From NCBI RefSeq assembly GCF_025985425.1, contig NZ_CP094972.1:1488001-1552000 (forward strand): a DNA stretch of 64,000 nucleotides, in the 5' to 3' direction. Position 1 is the first letter of the stretch. Each line of letters begins with the position of its first letter. This DNA is from Entomomonas sp. E2T0 (GTDB lineage Bacteria > Pseudomonadota > Gammaproteobacteria > Pseudomonadales > Pseudomonadaceae). The position numbers and the translations under genes are program-made. Of this stretch, positions 1 through 7,090 are shown in pieces. The notes beneath the pieces were generated by a model that ran no database searches, was not told where the DNA came from, and worked only from the letters and a program-made list of their open reading frames with translations.

Positions 1-389
1 ATCGAGATTTAAGCAAAGTTAATAATCTATTTATGATAGGAGATTTTATTAAAAATGCTGAAGTAGGTGCAGGTAGTAAATATTTGACGAGGTTCTATGA
101 CTCGCAACAAAAAATAGATCAAGTCTATGCTTCTCTATCAAATGCTCGCAAAAATGGTGAGCTAGAGTATGCCAAAGAGTTAGCGCAGGATAATAGATTA
201 AAATCACGTCAGTTATATAATAATGCCAAAACTAGGATAGATAAATATTCACAGCAAATAAATGTGATTAGAGCTAATAAACAATTAACTGCCAGTATGA
301 AAAATGAGCGTATCGAGATACTACAAAAAAGACGTAATAAGTTGGCTGAATCTGTAGATAAAATGGCAAGGGCAAGAGGATATTTGTAA
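1..389 (+). CDS. C-terminal end of a large phage polyvalent/virion protein (LPD38-like), partial
   Basis: The reading frame is open from the first base of the window, so the ATG at 33 is probably internal and only the C-terminus is seen. The visible part is a highly charged helical segment: GSKYLTRFYD, then long Lys/Arg/Glu-rich heptads with repeated LQKRRNKLAE-type stretches. This resembles the C-terminal LPD38 segment of very large phage proteins that are injected with DNA or sit inside virions; that family call is from memory of its pattern. It ends six bases before the convergent SH3b gene. In a circularly permuted phage map it would be the last large late gene, lying left of the early genes. 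It could instead be any coiled-coil virion protein. Confidence 0.55.
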   Translation, partial: RDLSKVNNLFMIGDFIKNAEVGAGSKYLTRFYDSQQKIDQVYASLSNARKNGELEYAKELAQDNRLKSRQLYNNAKTRIDKYSQQINVIRANKQLTASMKNERIEILQKRRNKLAESVDKMARARGYL

Positions 390-394
390 TACTG

Positions 395-1468
395 CTAATA
401 TCTAAAATAGTCTGTATAACGTCTGGAAACCCACCCTTGTACAAACTCACCATTTATCTCAACTTCAACTAGAAGCCATGAACGGTAAGTTTTTTTATCT
501 ATAACCTCAACGAGTGTTCCTATAGGTAGAGTTGTAATTACTTCAGATTTTGTACTAGGTCTACTTCTAAAGTTCAGAGAGTCTGCAATTGTGACACGAT
601 ATCCTTTTAGAGATAACCAATCAGAACTTTTACTATAAGATCGGACAAAGGCTTTTGCCTCTGCGGGAGTTGATACATGTTCTAATTCTTTCCTAACTTC
701 AGAAGATTGGGTCATCATGTGTGTAACTAAACAACTGAGAAAAAAAGGCAAAAAGTAATAATGATAAAGATAAGTAAGAATGTTCTTAGTTTTTTCTGAA
801 AGAGTATTAAAATCTGTTGTAGATAACACTTCTTCACGTATTTGGGAATCTATTTCTAAAAAAGATTTATCAATTATCTGTTCGGGACTAATATTTGATA
901 AACAGTCTACTGATGGACGATTAAATAATGGAGAGTTTTTTAAATTGGTTAATGCTTTGAACGAGGCAAGATTACTTATCTCAGAAAATTGTTTTAGTAC
1001 CTCAATTTGACTTTTGGCAATTGAGGGTAATTGAAATGTTTTACTAAAATTTTCTAGGTGTTTTACTGCTTCTGGCTGCTGAAAATATAAACCTGATAAT
1101 TTAGTTGCTTCTACAAACATTTTTAGTGAGCTTATAACTTCTGGTGTTTGTAGTGCAAGAGAAGCAAACTTATTTGATTTTGCGAGGTCGCCAGCTAGTT
1201 TTATAGCTGTTGATTCACGCCAAGCGAATGCCAATTTATTGTTTTCTGCTGCCAACTGAGCTAATTTCATAAGTCCAGATTGTCTTGTAGCCAAGGAAGT
1301 TAGATTATTAGTAGCGGCCTCATTAAGTTTTTGGATTGAACGCATTGTTTCAGATTCAAAGAAAGGTAAAGATGTAAATTTAGTCAACTCTTGCAATCTT
1401 TTAATAGACTCAGGCCAAGGATGGTTTATTGGGTGTTCAAGTTCTTTATCCATATTTAGGTATACCAT
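395..1468 (-). CDS. Membrane-anchored protein with C-terminal bacterial SH3 domain
   Basis: 357 residues. The first 200 are helical and rich in Leu, Lys, Ser and Ala, with repeated short motifs. A single hydrophobic segment follows near residues 233-253 (LYHYYFLPFFLSCLVTHMM). The last 65 residues form an SH3b domain with the usual ADSLNFRSRPSTKSEVI start, the LPIGTLVEVID strand and a WLLVEV core. SH3b domains bind peptidoglycan or peptide ligands, so the C-terminus probably lies in the periplasm. The gene is convergent with the late phage gene on its left, which suggests a separately expressed lysogeny or conversion gene. It also resembles host SH3b proteins, so phage origin is inferred from position only. 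Confidence 0.6.
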   Translation of the reverse strand: MVYLNMDKELEHPINHPWPESIKRLQELTKFTSLPFFESETMRSIQKLNEAATNNLTSLATRQSGLMKLAQLAAENNKLAFAWRESTAIKLAGDLAKSNKFASLALQTPEVISSLKMFVEATKLSGLYFQQPEAVKHLENFSKTFQLPSIAKSQIEVLKQFSEISNLASFKALTNLKNSPLFNRPSVDCLSNISPEQIIDKSFLEIDSQIREEVLSTTDFNTLSEKTKNILTYLYHYYFLPFFLSCLVTHMMTQSSEVRKELEHVSTPAEAKAFVRSYSKSSDWLSLKGYRVTIADSLNFRSRPSTKSEVITTLPIGTLVEVIDKKTYRSWLLVEVEINGEFVQGWVSRRYTDYFRY

Positions 1469-1508
1469 TTCTTTATTACTGCTGGAGTGTCTTGGAGATA
1501 ATTATTGA

Positions 1509-1640
1509 TTAATGGCAATGTCTAGTATTTGTTGACTTATCTCTATGACAACCGTTTTTATCAGTACGTCCAGAGTGAGCCATACCTAAATTACTTATTA
1601 ACAAACTACTTATAAGAATAATAAATATCACTTTTTTCAT
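1509..1640 (-). CDS. Short secreted YHYH-like peptide (43 aa)
   Basis: A 43-codon frame starts ATGAAAAAAGTG and encodes a clear signal peptide (MKKVIFIILISSLLISNLGMA). The mature part, AHSGRTDKNGCHRDKSTNTR followed by HCH, looks like the core of the small YHYH-type domain found in short exported proteins, which normally reads AHSGRTDxxGGH. The mature chain would be about 22 residues with two Cys and four His, so metal binding is possible. A purine-rich stretch (ATGCAATG region) precedes the start, but no strong Shine-Dalgarno is visible. It lies upstream of and in the same direction as the SH3b gene, from which it is separated by about 40 bases, so the two may be co-transcribed. Confidence 0.6.
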   Translation of the reverse strand: MKKVIFIILISSLLISNLGMAHSGRTDKNGCHRDKSTNTRHCH

Positions 1641-1788
1641 TGCAGGTCTTTAACTCTAACATTATTTGGCTTTCAATCTAATCAATATATCAAAAGGATT
1701 TTATTTTTAATAATGATTTTAAATGCATAGTATTATGAGTTTTTATTAATATATATAATAAAAGGGTAAGAGGGTATTTGTAAGTTTA

Positions 1789-1817
1789 TTGACCGATACG
1801 TCAGAATGACGTAATAT
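1789..1817 (+). promoter_or_regulatory. Early-type promoter 1 with TACGTC palindromic operator
   Basis: The -35 is TTGACC and the -10 is TAATAT with a 17-base spacer. The palindrome TACGTC-AGAAT-GACGTA (1797-1813) covers most of the spacer and enters the -10. The same arrangement recurs before the next two genes. A dimeric repressor bound here would occlude RNA polymerase; that role is inferred from geometry. Confidence 0.75.
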
Positions 1818-1830
1818 TCAAAGTTGGTGG

Positions 1831-1866
1831 TGCGCCTCGACTATTTTCAGGGGTAAGGATATGAGA
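1831..1866 (+). promoter_or_regulatory. Conserved leader hairpin 1 (CCUCGA/UC-A-GGGG)
   Basis: GCGCCTCGA, loop CTATTT, then TCAGGGGTAAGG. CCUC pairs with GGGG (one U-G) and GA pairs with UC, leaving a bulged A. The 3' arm runs into the Shine-Dalgarno. If the ATG at 1867 is used, GGGG lies 13 bases before the start, as in the other copies. Confidence 0.65.
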
Positions 1867-2577
1867 ATGACAGCATTAAACATTTCAAATAAGCATGATT
1901 TACTTAACTTGTTAGTAGAGGATTTAGCTAATAGAAGTTTATGTATCTGTGAAGATATAACTACTTTTTTAGTTAAGTATTTCAAATTATTCACTCAGGA
2001 TATTATTGATTCTACTGAACAAGTTAAATTAATGAGCCGTGAAATAGTTAAACAGCAGGTCATTCAGAAACTCAAAGAATTTATAGATCAAAAATCAATC
2101 GAGTATGAAATGGCGAATCACCAGAATAGAAATAGAGATAAAAAATACTCACCAACACCTGAAGAGATTATAGCTTTTCGGGAGTCAGTAGGACTTACTT
2201 CACAGCAAGCAAGTGATTTAGTATATATTTCTCTCAATACATGGATGAAGTGGGAAACTGGTACAGGTAAGATGAGCTTGGCAACTTGGGAGCTTTTACA
2301 GTTAAAAGTTACTATAGAATCAATAATTAGTGAAACACAACACCGTATAGACGAAAGTAAATTTCCTTTACCTAGTGAAATAAAAGCATTAAGAGAAGCT
2401 AAAGGATTAACACAGACACAAGCAAGTAAATTAGTTTATGCCTTATTAAGACAATGGCAACGTTGGGAAGGTGGTACTAATGAAATGAATATTGCCATGT
2501 TAGAACTGTTTAGGCTAAAAGCAGAATATAACACTATCACCAGTGAATCGGAAGCACGTAAAAACAATGCTGAATAG
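1867..2577 (+). CDS. Tandem helix-turn-helix protein, candidate phage regulator
   Basis: 236 residues from the ATG at 1867. An ATG at 1861 is in frame but overlaps the AAGGA, whereas 1867 gives normal spacing and matches the leader geometry of the next genes. The C-terminal half has two similar XRE-like HTH units. The first is PTPEEIIAFRESVGLTSQQA, ending in WMKWETGTGKMS. The second is LPSEIKALREAKGLTQTQAS, ending in WQRWEGGTNEMN. The sequence spacing R-x-x-x-G-L-T-x-x-Q-A-S and W-x-x-W-E-x-G suits a DNA-binding module. The N-terminal 90 residues are helical and unrecognised. It is the first gene of the early block and is a natural candidate to bind the TACGTC-N5-GACGTA sites, including its own, though nothing in the sequence proves it. 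Confidence 0.65.
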   Translation: MTALNISNKHDLLNLLVEDLANRSLCICEDITTFLVKYFKLFTQDIIDSTEQVKLMSREIVKQQVIQKLKEFIDQKSIEYEMANHQNRNRDKKYSPTPEEIIAFRESVGLTSQQASDLVYISLNTWMKWETGTGKMSLATWELLQLKVTIESIISETQHRIDESKFPLPSEIKALREAKGLTQTQASKLVYALLRQWQRWEGGTNEMNIAMLELFRLKAEYNTITSESEARKNNAE

Positions 2578-2583
2578 AAATAC

Positions 2584-2611
2584 TTGACAATACGTCTAAA
2601 TGACGTATTAT
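2584..2611 (+). promoter_or_regulatory. Early-type promoter 2 with TACGTC palindromic operator
   Basis: TTGACA, then TACGTC-TAAAT-GACGTA (2591-2607), then -10 TATTAT overlapping the right arm, with a 16-base spacer. It starts seven bases after the stop codon of the HTH gene, so the next gene has its own promoter despite the tight spacing. Confidence 0.8.
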
Positions 2612-2623
2612 TTAGCATAAATA

Positions 2624-2659
2624 GTGCGCCTCGGCTAGTCAGGGGCAGGTTATAGTAAA
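2624..2659 (+). promoter_or_regulatory. Conserved leader hairpin 2 (CCUCGG/UC-A-GGGG)
   Basis: GCGCCTCGG, loop CTAG, TCAGGGGCAGG. Relative to the other copies the inner pair A-U becomes G-U while the stem is kept and the loop changes, which is compensatory variation. GGGG lies 14 bases before the ATG. Confidence 0.7.
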
Positions 2660-3502
2660 ATGGAAAAATCAATTGTTGTAGGTACTAAAGTATGGGATTC
2701 TTCATTGTATGGTTTTAAATATGGATATATTACACAGATTACAGAAGAAAATAATTTAAACCACTACCATATTATCTATGAAGATGGATCAAGTACACAA
2801 ATTAATCATAATCAATTAAATAATGGTTATTCTTTTAAGATTTATGAAGCAATAGCCACAGATCACGAGTTAAAGTTACTCGCTACAATGTCTGAGCTAT
2901 TTAATGCTAAAGAAGAAGCTGAAATCGAACTTGCTAAAAAAACTAGAATATTAGAAAAACAAAGAATACTTACCAGTGATGAATATACTCATTTAGAAGT
3001 TTTAACCGATAATCATGGTACTGGTGCAGTTAATAAAAATATTCGCAGCGATTTAAAAAAACATTTTAAAGACATTAAGTTTAAAGTATCAAAAGACCGT
3101 AATAGAACCTATGTTGAATGGACTGATGGTGCGACTGAGGAAGAGGTATATAATGTAATAGGCAAGTTTAATGCTTATTATACAGATGAATTAACAGGTG
3201 ATTATAGGGATTATGAACCATCACCATTTAATGAAATATACGGTGGTGTTGATGGAGTATCCTTAACTAGAAACTCTAGTGATGAACTAAAGCTATTAGC
3301 AATCAATGAAATTAAAAAGTTATACCCTGAATATGAGATTAATTTAGAACTCTACAAAAAAGGGGATTTACATAATATTCCTGAATATGGTTTACGTTCT
3401 ATAGGCGCACAAATATTTAGATTAATTAACAGTACATCATTCTACAAGAATAAAAAAGTATCTGTAGCTTCTAGTGATCAAGATAACGTCATAATTCATT
3501 AA
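2660..3502 (+). CDS. Phage protein with LPD29-like domain
   Basis: 280 residues. The N-terminus (residues 1-60) is a beta-rich, Tudor-like unit (VVGTKVWDSSLYGFKYGYIT, then EDGSSTQIN). A charged helical linker follows. From about residue 120 the chain reads IRSDLKKHFKDIKFKVSKDR, then YVEWTDGATEEEVYNVIGKF and tyrosine/aspartate-rich text. This is the pattern of the large polyvalent protein associated domain 29 (LPD29), which is found in phage and conjugative-element proteins and has no proven biochemical activity. It is transcribed from its own operator-bearing promoter, carries the shared leader hairpin, and ends in a strong terminator, so it forms a single-gene unit. Confidence 0.65.
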   Translation: MEKSIVVGTKVWDSSLYGFKYGYITQITEENNLNHYHIIYEDGSSTQINHNQLNNGYSFKIYEAIATDHELKLLATMSELFNAKEEAEIELAKKTRILEKQRILTSDEYTHLEVLTDNHGTGAVNKNIRSDLKKHFKDIKFKVSKDRNRTYVEWTDGATEEEVYNVIGKFNAYYTDELTGDYRDYEPSPFNEIYGGVDGVSLTRNSSDELKLLAINEIKKLYPEYEINLELYKKGDLHNIPEYGLRSIGAQIFRLINSTSFYKNKKVSVASSDQDNVIIH

Positions 3503-3524
3503 ACTCACTTTGGTGAGTTTTTTT
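3501..3524 (+). terminator. Rho-independent terminator after LPD29-like gene
   Basis: AAACTCAC, loop TTTG, GTGAGTTT, then a T run. The eight-base stem overlaps the stop codon region of the preceding gene. Confidence 0.85.
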
Positions 3525-3548
3525 ATTTTAAATAATTTAAAAAAATGT

Positions 3549-3577
3549 TTGACTAGTACGTCTAAAAGACGTATTAT
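3549..3577 (+). promoter_or_regulatory. Early-type promoter 3 with TACGTC palindromic operator
   Basis: TTGACT, TACGTC-TAAAA-GACGTA (3557-3573), -10 TATTAT, spacer 17. Because this promoter and the leader lie here, an upstream in-frame start at 3510 cannot be the real start of the next gene. Confidence 0.8.
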
Positions 3578-3588
3578 AAAATCAAATG

Positions 3589-3623
3589 GTGCGCCTCGAC
3601 TGATCAGGGGTAAGGAACTTAAA
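3589..3623 (+). promoter_or_regulatory. Conserved leader hairpin 3 (CCUCGA/UC-A-GGGG)
   Basis: GCGCCTCGACTGATCAGGGG followed by TAAGGA. GGGG ends 13 bases before the ATG at 3624, with AAGGA at ideal Shine-Dalgarno distance. Confidence 0.7.
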
Positions 3624-4163
3624 ATGAGAGATATAATTACAATAGATTTACAAAAAGTATTAGCTAATAAAATGACTTTGTTAGGTAGACTATGGGGTAA
3701 ACTAAAAGCAGAGGACGCTAAGAACTTAACAAATAAAGAAATAGAAAGAGTTTTTTATTCTGTTGTACTTCCTAAATTCTGTATAACTAATGCTAAAAAC
3801 TTTAGGGATACCGATGCTCTATATTTTGAACATGGTCAATTAAAATACAGTGAAGAAAAACTTACAGAATCATTTAATAAAAGTATTGAAGAAACTGTAA
3901 ACCATTTTCTAATCAGTGATACTTATTCTAAAATCATTAATAACTATACTGCCAATATTAAAGATATAAATATTGATCTAATACTATCTATATTGGAGGA
4001 GTGTGTTATTCAATTTTCTGATAACTTAAAAAGTTTAATAACTAGTACAGATATTAGGCATAGTATTTTATCACTTAATAAACCTGTTGATGGTTTTCGC
4101 ATTATAGATAATAGAGCAAAAATCCTTATTCAAAAAGATTTAGAAGAAAAATTACTTAAATAG
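3624..4163 (+). CDS. Hypothetical early phage protein (179 aa)
   Basis: The start at 3624 is fixed by AAGGA seven bases upstream and by the shared leader geometry. A longer in-frame extension to 3510 would translate through the promoter and operator. The protein is helical, mildly basic at both ends, and has no motif I recognise; MRDIITIDLQKVLANKMTLL begins it. It has no membrane segment or signal peptide. It heads a two-gene unit with the next gene, which lacks its own promoter. The expression context (operator, leader) is the best clue to its job and suggests a phage early or lysogenic function. Confidence 0.6.
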   Translation: MRDIITIDLQKVLANKMTLLGRLWGKLKAEDAKNLTNKEIERVFYSVVLPKFCITNAKNFRDTDALYFEHGQLKYSEEKLTESFNKSIEETVNHFLISDTYSKIINNYTANIKDINIDLILSILEECVIQFSDNLKSLITSTDIRHSILSLNKPVDGFRIIDNRAKILIQKDLEEKLLK

Positions 4164-4197
4164 GTTTTAGCAATTCATCCTTTAGTTAAACAACTTA

Positions 4198-4232
4198 GTG
4201 CGCCTCGACTGATCAGGGGCAGGGTAATAAAA
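4198..4232 (+). promoter_or_regulatory. Conserved leader hairpin 4, without a promoter
   Basis: GCGCCTCGACTGATCAGGGG is identical in the stem and loop to copy 3, followed by CAGGG and an ATG 13 bases after GGGG. No TTGACA or TACGTC site precedes it. The hairpin therefore travels with the start codon, not with the promoter, which argues that it works on RNA. Confidence 0.7.
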
Positions 4233-4763
4233 ATGCAAAGCAACTATTTACCACCTTACGATATTTATTATTTAAGAGCTAAAACGATGGGCGATATTAT
4301 TGACCTAATCAATATAGCTTATGTAGTAGGCCAGCCTTACAGAACACCAGAATATTATGCGGCTGTTCATGTTTTTGAACATGTATGGAATAATTTAAAT
4401 AGTCCTTATGAGGACGATGAAGTAATTGATCTCAATTCTGTAACCTATGATGATATTAAGCATTTATTTGCTGAAGTGTTTATATTCTCATCCAGATACA
4501 ATGAAGATATTGCAATGGTAATTCTCTCTGAAAATTTTACTTATTGGCAGGGATTAAAACTAGCAGAAGAAAATAAAACACAACAAATACAAGTGGACTA
4601 CTGGTTAGAGTTTGTTAATGTAGATGAGATTACCAGTTTTATCATTGATAGAAACCAGTGGGAAGCTATGAGCAAACAAGAATGTGATAAATTAATGGAT
4701 GAAAAATATAAAGAGTTAATCAAAGGTAAAATTATGGGTAATCGTAGATTAAGAAATATTTAA
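4233..4763 (+). CDS. Hypothetical acidic early phage protein (176 aa)
   Basis: Acidic, Tyr-rich protein starting MQSNYLPPYDIYYLRAKTMG. It has no membrane segment and no domain I recognise. A basic tail (KGKIMGNRRLRN) contrasts with the acidic body. It lies 69 bases after the preceding gene with no visible promoter, so it should be co-transcribed with it but separately controlled in translation through its own leader hairpin. A terminator follows about 50 bases after the stop and closes the early block before the morphogenesis operon. Confidence 0.6.
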   Translation: MQSNYLPPYDIYYLRAKTMGDIIDLINIAYVVGQPYRTPEYYAAVHVFEHVWNNLNSPYEDDEVIDLNSVTYDDIKHLFAEVFIFSSRYNEDIAMVILSENFTYWQGLKLAEENKTQQIQVDYWLEFVNVDEITSFIIDRNQWEAMSKQECDKLMDEKYKELIKGKIMGNRRLRNI

Positions 4764-4813
4764 GAAGAGGTTATGTAATAAAAAATTAGACTGCTCACAA
4801 ACTAACTATTAAG

Positions 4814-4837
4814 CCCACTTTTTTAAGTGGGTTTTTT
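4814..4837 (+). terminator. Rho-independent terminator closing the early block
   Basis: CCCACTT, loop TTTT, AAGTGGG and six T. It separates the early genes from the terS promoter 25 bases downstream. Confidence 0.85.
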
Positions 4838-4861
4838 ATTGCCTAAAAAGTATAAAACGGC

Positions 4862-4889
4862 TTGACAACATTATAAAGGGACATAATTT
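4862..4889 (+). promoter_or_regulatory. Late-type phage promoter 1 (before terS)
   Basis: TTGACA, eleven bases, then GGACATAATTT. The same sequence with identical spacing occurs at 11825 and 22550. The TTGACA to TAATTT gap is 16 bases. The conserved AAAGGGACA block upstream of the -10 is not part of a normal sigma-70 promoter and may be a phage activator site. Confidence 0.75.
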
Positions 4890-4940
4890 GAATAGGGTTA
4901 TAAATGAACTCACTTGGAGAGATATAGGTAATTATTTGTT

Positions 4941-5546
4941 ATGGCTAATGCTAAATATGACTGGGAAGCAATAGAGAAAGACTACAGACTGGGACAGTTA
5001 TCTGTAAGAGCTATTGCTGAAAAACATAATTTTAAAGGTTCACACAGTACAATAACAAGTAGAGCTAAAAGATATGGTTGGACACGCAACATTACAAAAC
5101 AGGTTCAAGAGCTTACGAGAGAGGGGTTGGTTAGTGGTGTATATAAAGATTGCGCACACTTTGCGCACACCCCCACGCGCGAGGATATCAAAGCAGCAGC
5201 ATTAACCAACATTCAAGTTATTACCCAACATCGTAAAGATATTCGCACAGGAAGAGAGTTAGTTAATCTATTTATGGGGCAACTCCAAGAAGCAGCTACT
5301 AATCGAAATGAAATAGAAGCAGCTATCTTATCTGAAACAGAAGAGGATCAAACTACCGTTAGGCGCAGTGCTATGTTAAAAGCTGTTGCTTTGCCTACTC
5401 ATGCTAGCACCTTACGTGATTTATCTACTACTCTTAAAAATCTAATCCCTTTAGAACGCCAAGCTTACAATATCACAGATGAAGTAGAAGGCGAGTCCTA
5501 TGAAGAACGATTAGCACGCTTAGCAAGTGAGGCCAAAGATGTCTAA
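4941..5546 (+). CDS. terS: Terminase small subunit
   Basis: 201 residues. The N-terminus YDWEAIEKDYRLGQLSVRAI and following residues to about 50 form the HTH of small terminases that bind the packaging site. The middle is helical (oligomerisation) and the C-terminal tail is acidic (EGESYEERLARLASEAKDV), as expected for docking to the large subunit. It overlaps the large subunit start by eight bases and is the first gene of the packaging operon. Small terminases diverge quickly, so the call relies on the HTH, length and the adjacent terL. Confidence 0.85.
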   Translation: MANAKYDWEAIEKDYRLGQLSVRAIAEKHNFKGSHSTITSRAKRYGWTRNITKQVQELTREGLVSGVYKDCAHFAHTPTREDIKAAALTNIQVITQHRKDIRTGRELVNLFMGQLQEAATNRNEIEAAILSETEEDQTTVRRSAMLKAVALPTHASTLRDLSTTLKNLIPLERQAYNITDEVEGESYEERLARLASEAKDV

Positions 5547-7089
5547 TTGTGCATCTAAAACGGCTGACAGCTATTTTAAGCGCATGATGACAGATGATGC
5601 TTATTATTTTGCTAATAATCTTAAGATCATTGATAAAGATGGTGAAATAGTACCTTTCTATATGAATGAAGCACAAAAGATAGTTCATGATGCAGTAGAA
5701 AAGCAATTACAAGAAAATGGTAAGGTTAGGGCAATTTGTGTAAAGGGTAGACAGCAAGGCATTAGTACTTATGTTGGTGCGAGATTTTATAAGCGTACCT
5801 CTAGCAAAACCAATAAGAAAACTTTTATTCTTACCCATGATCTTGATGCTACAGATAACCTATTTAATATGGCTAAAAATTATTATGATCTCAGCCATGA
5901 TGAATTTAAGCCAAAAATTAATGCTAGGAATGCTAAAACATTATCCTTTTCAAAGTTAAATAGTAGCTATCGTGTAGCTACAGCCAAAAATAAAACAACA
6001 GGACGCTCTTTTACTGCACAATTTTTTCATGGCTCTGAAGTGGCTTATTGGCCTTTTGGTATCAATATTATGGCAGGTCTTGGGCAATCAATACCAGATA
6101 AGGAAGGTACAGAGATATTTTTGGAATCTACGGCTAATGGTATGAACTTTTTTCATGAGCGTTGGAAATTAGCTGTTGCTGGTAAGTCTGATTATATTCC
6201 TATTTTTGTACCTTGGTATATTCAAGAAGAGTACAGAAGAGAACCAACCAAAGATTTAGAGCTAAATGAATATGATCTTGAGTATATGGAAACCTATGGC
6301 CTTGATATTAACCAGATGGCATGGCGAGCTAATAAAATATTCTCAGATTTTAACGGCAGTAAAGACGTATTTAACCAAGAATATCCTGCTACCTGTGATC
6401 TCGCTTTCCAAAAAGTAGGCCACCAGCCATTAGTAAGCACCTTTGCTGTTACCAAGGCTAGAAAGCAAGTAGCAGCATATATGCAAAGGATAGGCGCGCA
6501 TGTGGTAGGTGTAGATGTGGCTCGCTATGGTGATGATGATACCAGTATTTACCATCGACAAGGTCGAGTCGCTTGGAAAGAAGGATCATATAATGGTCTA
6601 TCCGTGCCAGAAGTAGCTAGTATCTGTGCCAACCTATTACGCAATGATCCTAGTATTAGAATGATGTTTATTGATATTACGGGTGGATTAGGTGCTGGTG
6701 TTTATGACTTACTAGTATTATGGGGGCATGGTAAACGTGTCACGCCTGTAGTTTTCAATGCTAAACCTAGTGATCCACGCAAATACTACAATAAACGTGC
6801 TGAAATATGGGGAGAAATGGCAGATTGGATAGCTGATCCTATTACACCTTCTATTCCAGATACTGATCGCTTACATATGGATTTAACTGCACCTAGTTAC
6901 TCCTTTACCCACAATGGGCAAATCAAACTAGATTCAAAAGAAAAAATCAAGAAAGAAACAGGTAAATCCCCTGATGATGGTGATGCTCTAGCTTTAACCT
7001 TTGCTGCACCTATCCAAGCGGATGACAGTTATACACCAGATTGGCAGAAAAACCTTACTAACTCAGATTTAGATTACATGGCTGCATAA
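5539..7089 (+). CDS. terL: Terminase large subunit (packaging ATPase and nuclease)
   Basis: 516 residues from the ATG at 5539, which has GTGAGG at the right distance; an in-frame GTG at 5527 is less likely. The ATPase has an atypical Walker A (VKGRQQGIST) and a Walker B followed by coupling residues (TEIFLESTANGMNFF). The RNase H-fold nuclease shows VVGVDVARYGDDDTS, MMFIDITGGLGAG and DDGDALALTF, which hold the expected acidic metal ligands. The protein drives DNA into the prohead and cuts the concatemer. Its place between terS and portal, and the full set of motifs, indicate an intact gene. Confidence 0.95.
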   Translation: MSNCASKTADSYFKRMMTDDAYYFANNLKIIDKDGEIVPFYMNEAQKIVHDAVEKQLQENGKVRAICVKGRQQGISTYVGARFYKRTSSKTNKKTFILTHDLDATDNLFNMAKNYYDLSHDEFKPKINARNAKTLSFSKLNSSYRVATAKNKTTGRSFTAQFFHGSEVAYWPFGINIMAGLGQSIPDKEGTEIFLESTANGMNFFHERWKLAVAGKSDYIPIFVPWYIQEEYRREPTKDLELNEYDLEYMETYGLDINQMAWRANKIFSDFNGSKDVFNQEYPATCDLAFQKVGHQPLVSTFAVTKARKQVAAYMQRIGAHVVGVDVARYGDDDTSIYHRQGRVAWKEGSYNGLSVPEVASICANLLRNDPSIRMMFIDITGGLGAGVYDLLVLWGHGKRVTPVVFNAKPSDPRKYYNKRAEIWGEMADWIADPITPSIPDTDRLHMDLTAPSYSFTHNGQIKLDSKEKIKKETGKSPDDGDALALTFAAPIQADDSYTPDWQKNLTNSDLDYMAA

Positions 7090-7090
7090 T

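Noticed and set aside
780-1010. Plus-strand open frame inside the SH3b gene
   Set aside because: It is a shadow of a longer gene with recognisable domains on the other strand.
3510-3623. N-terminal extension of the 179-residue early protein
   Set aside because: It would translate through promoter 3, the operator and the leader hairpin; the ATG at 3624 has AAGGA and the shared leader geometry.
1831-4224. CRISPR-like repeats
   Set aside because: The repeated GCGCCTCG...GGGG units are 0.6-1 kb apart, sit before genes, and have no spacers.
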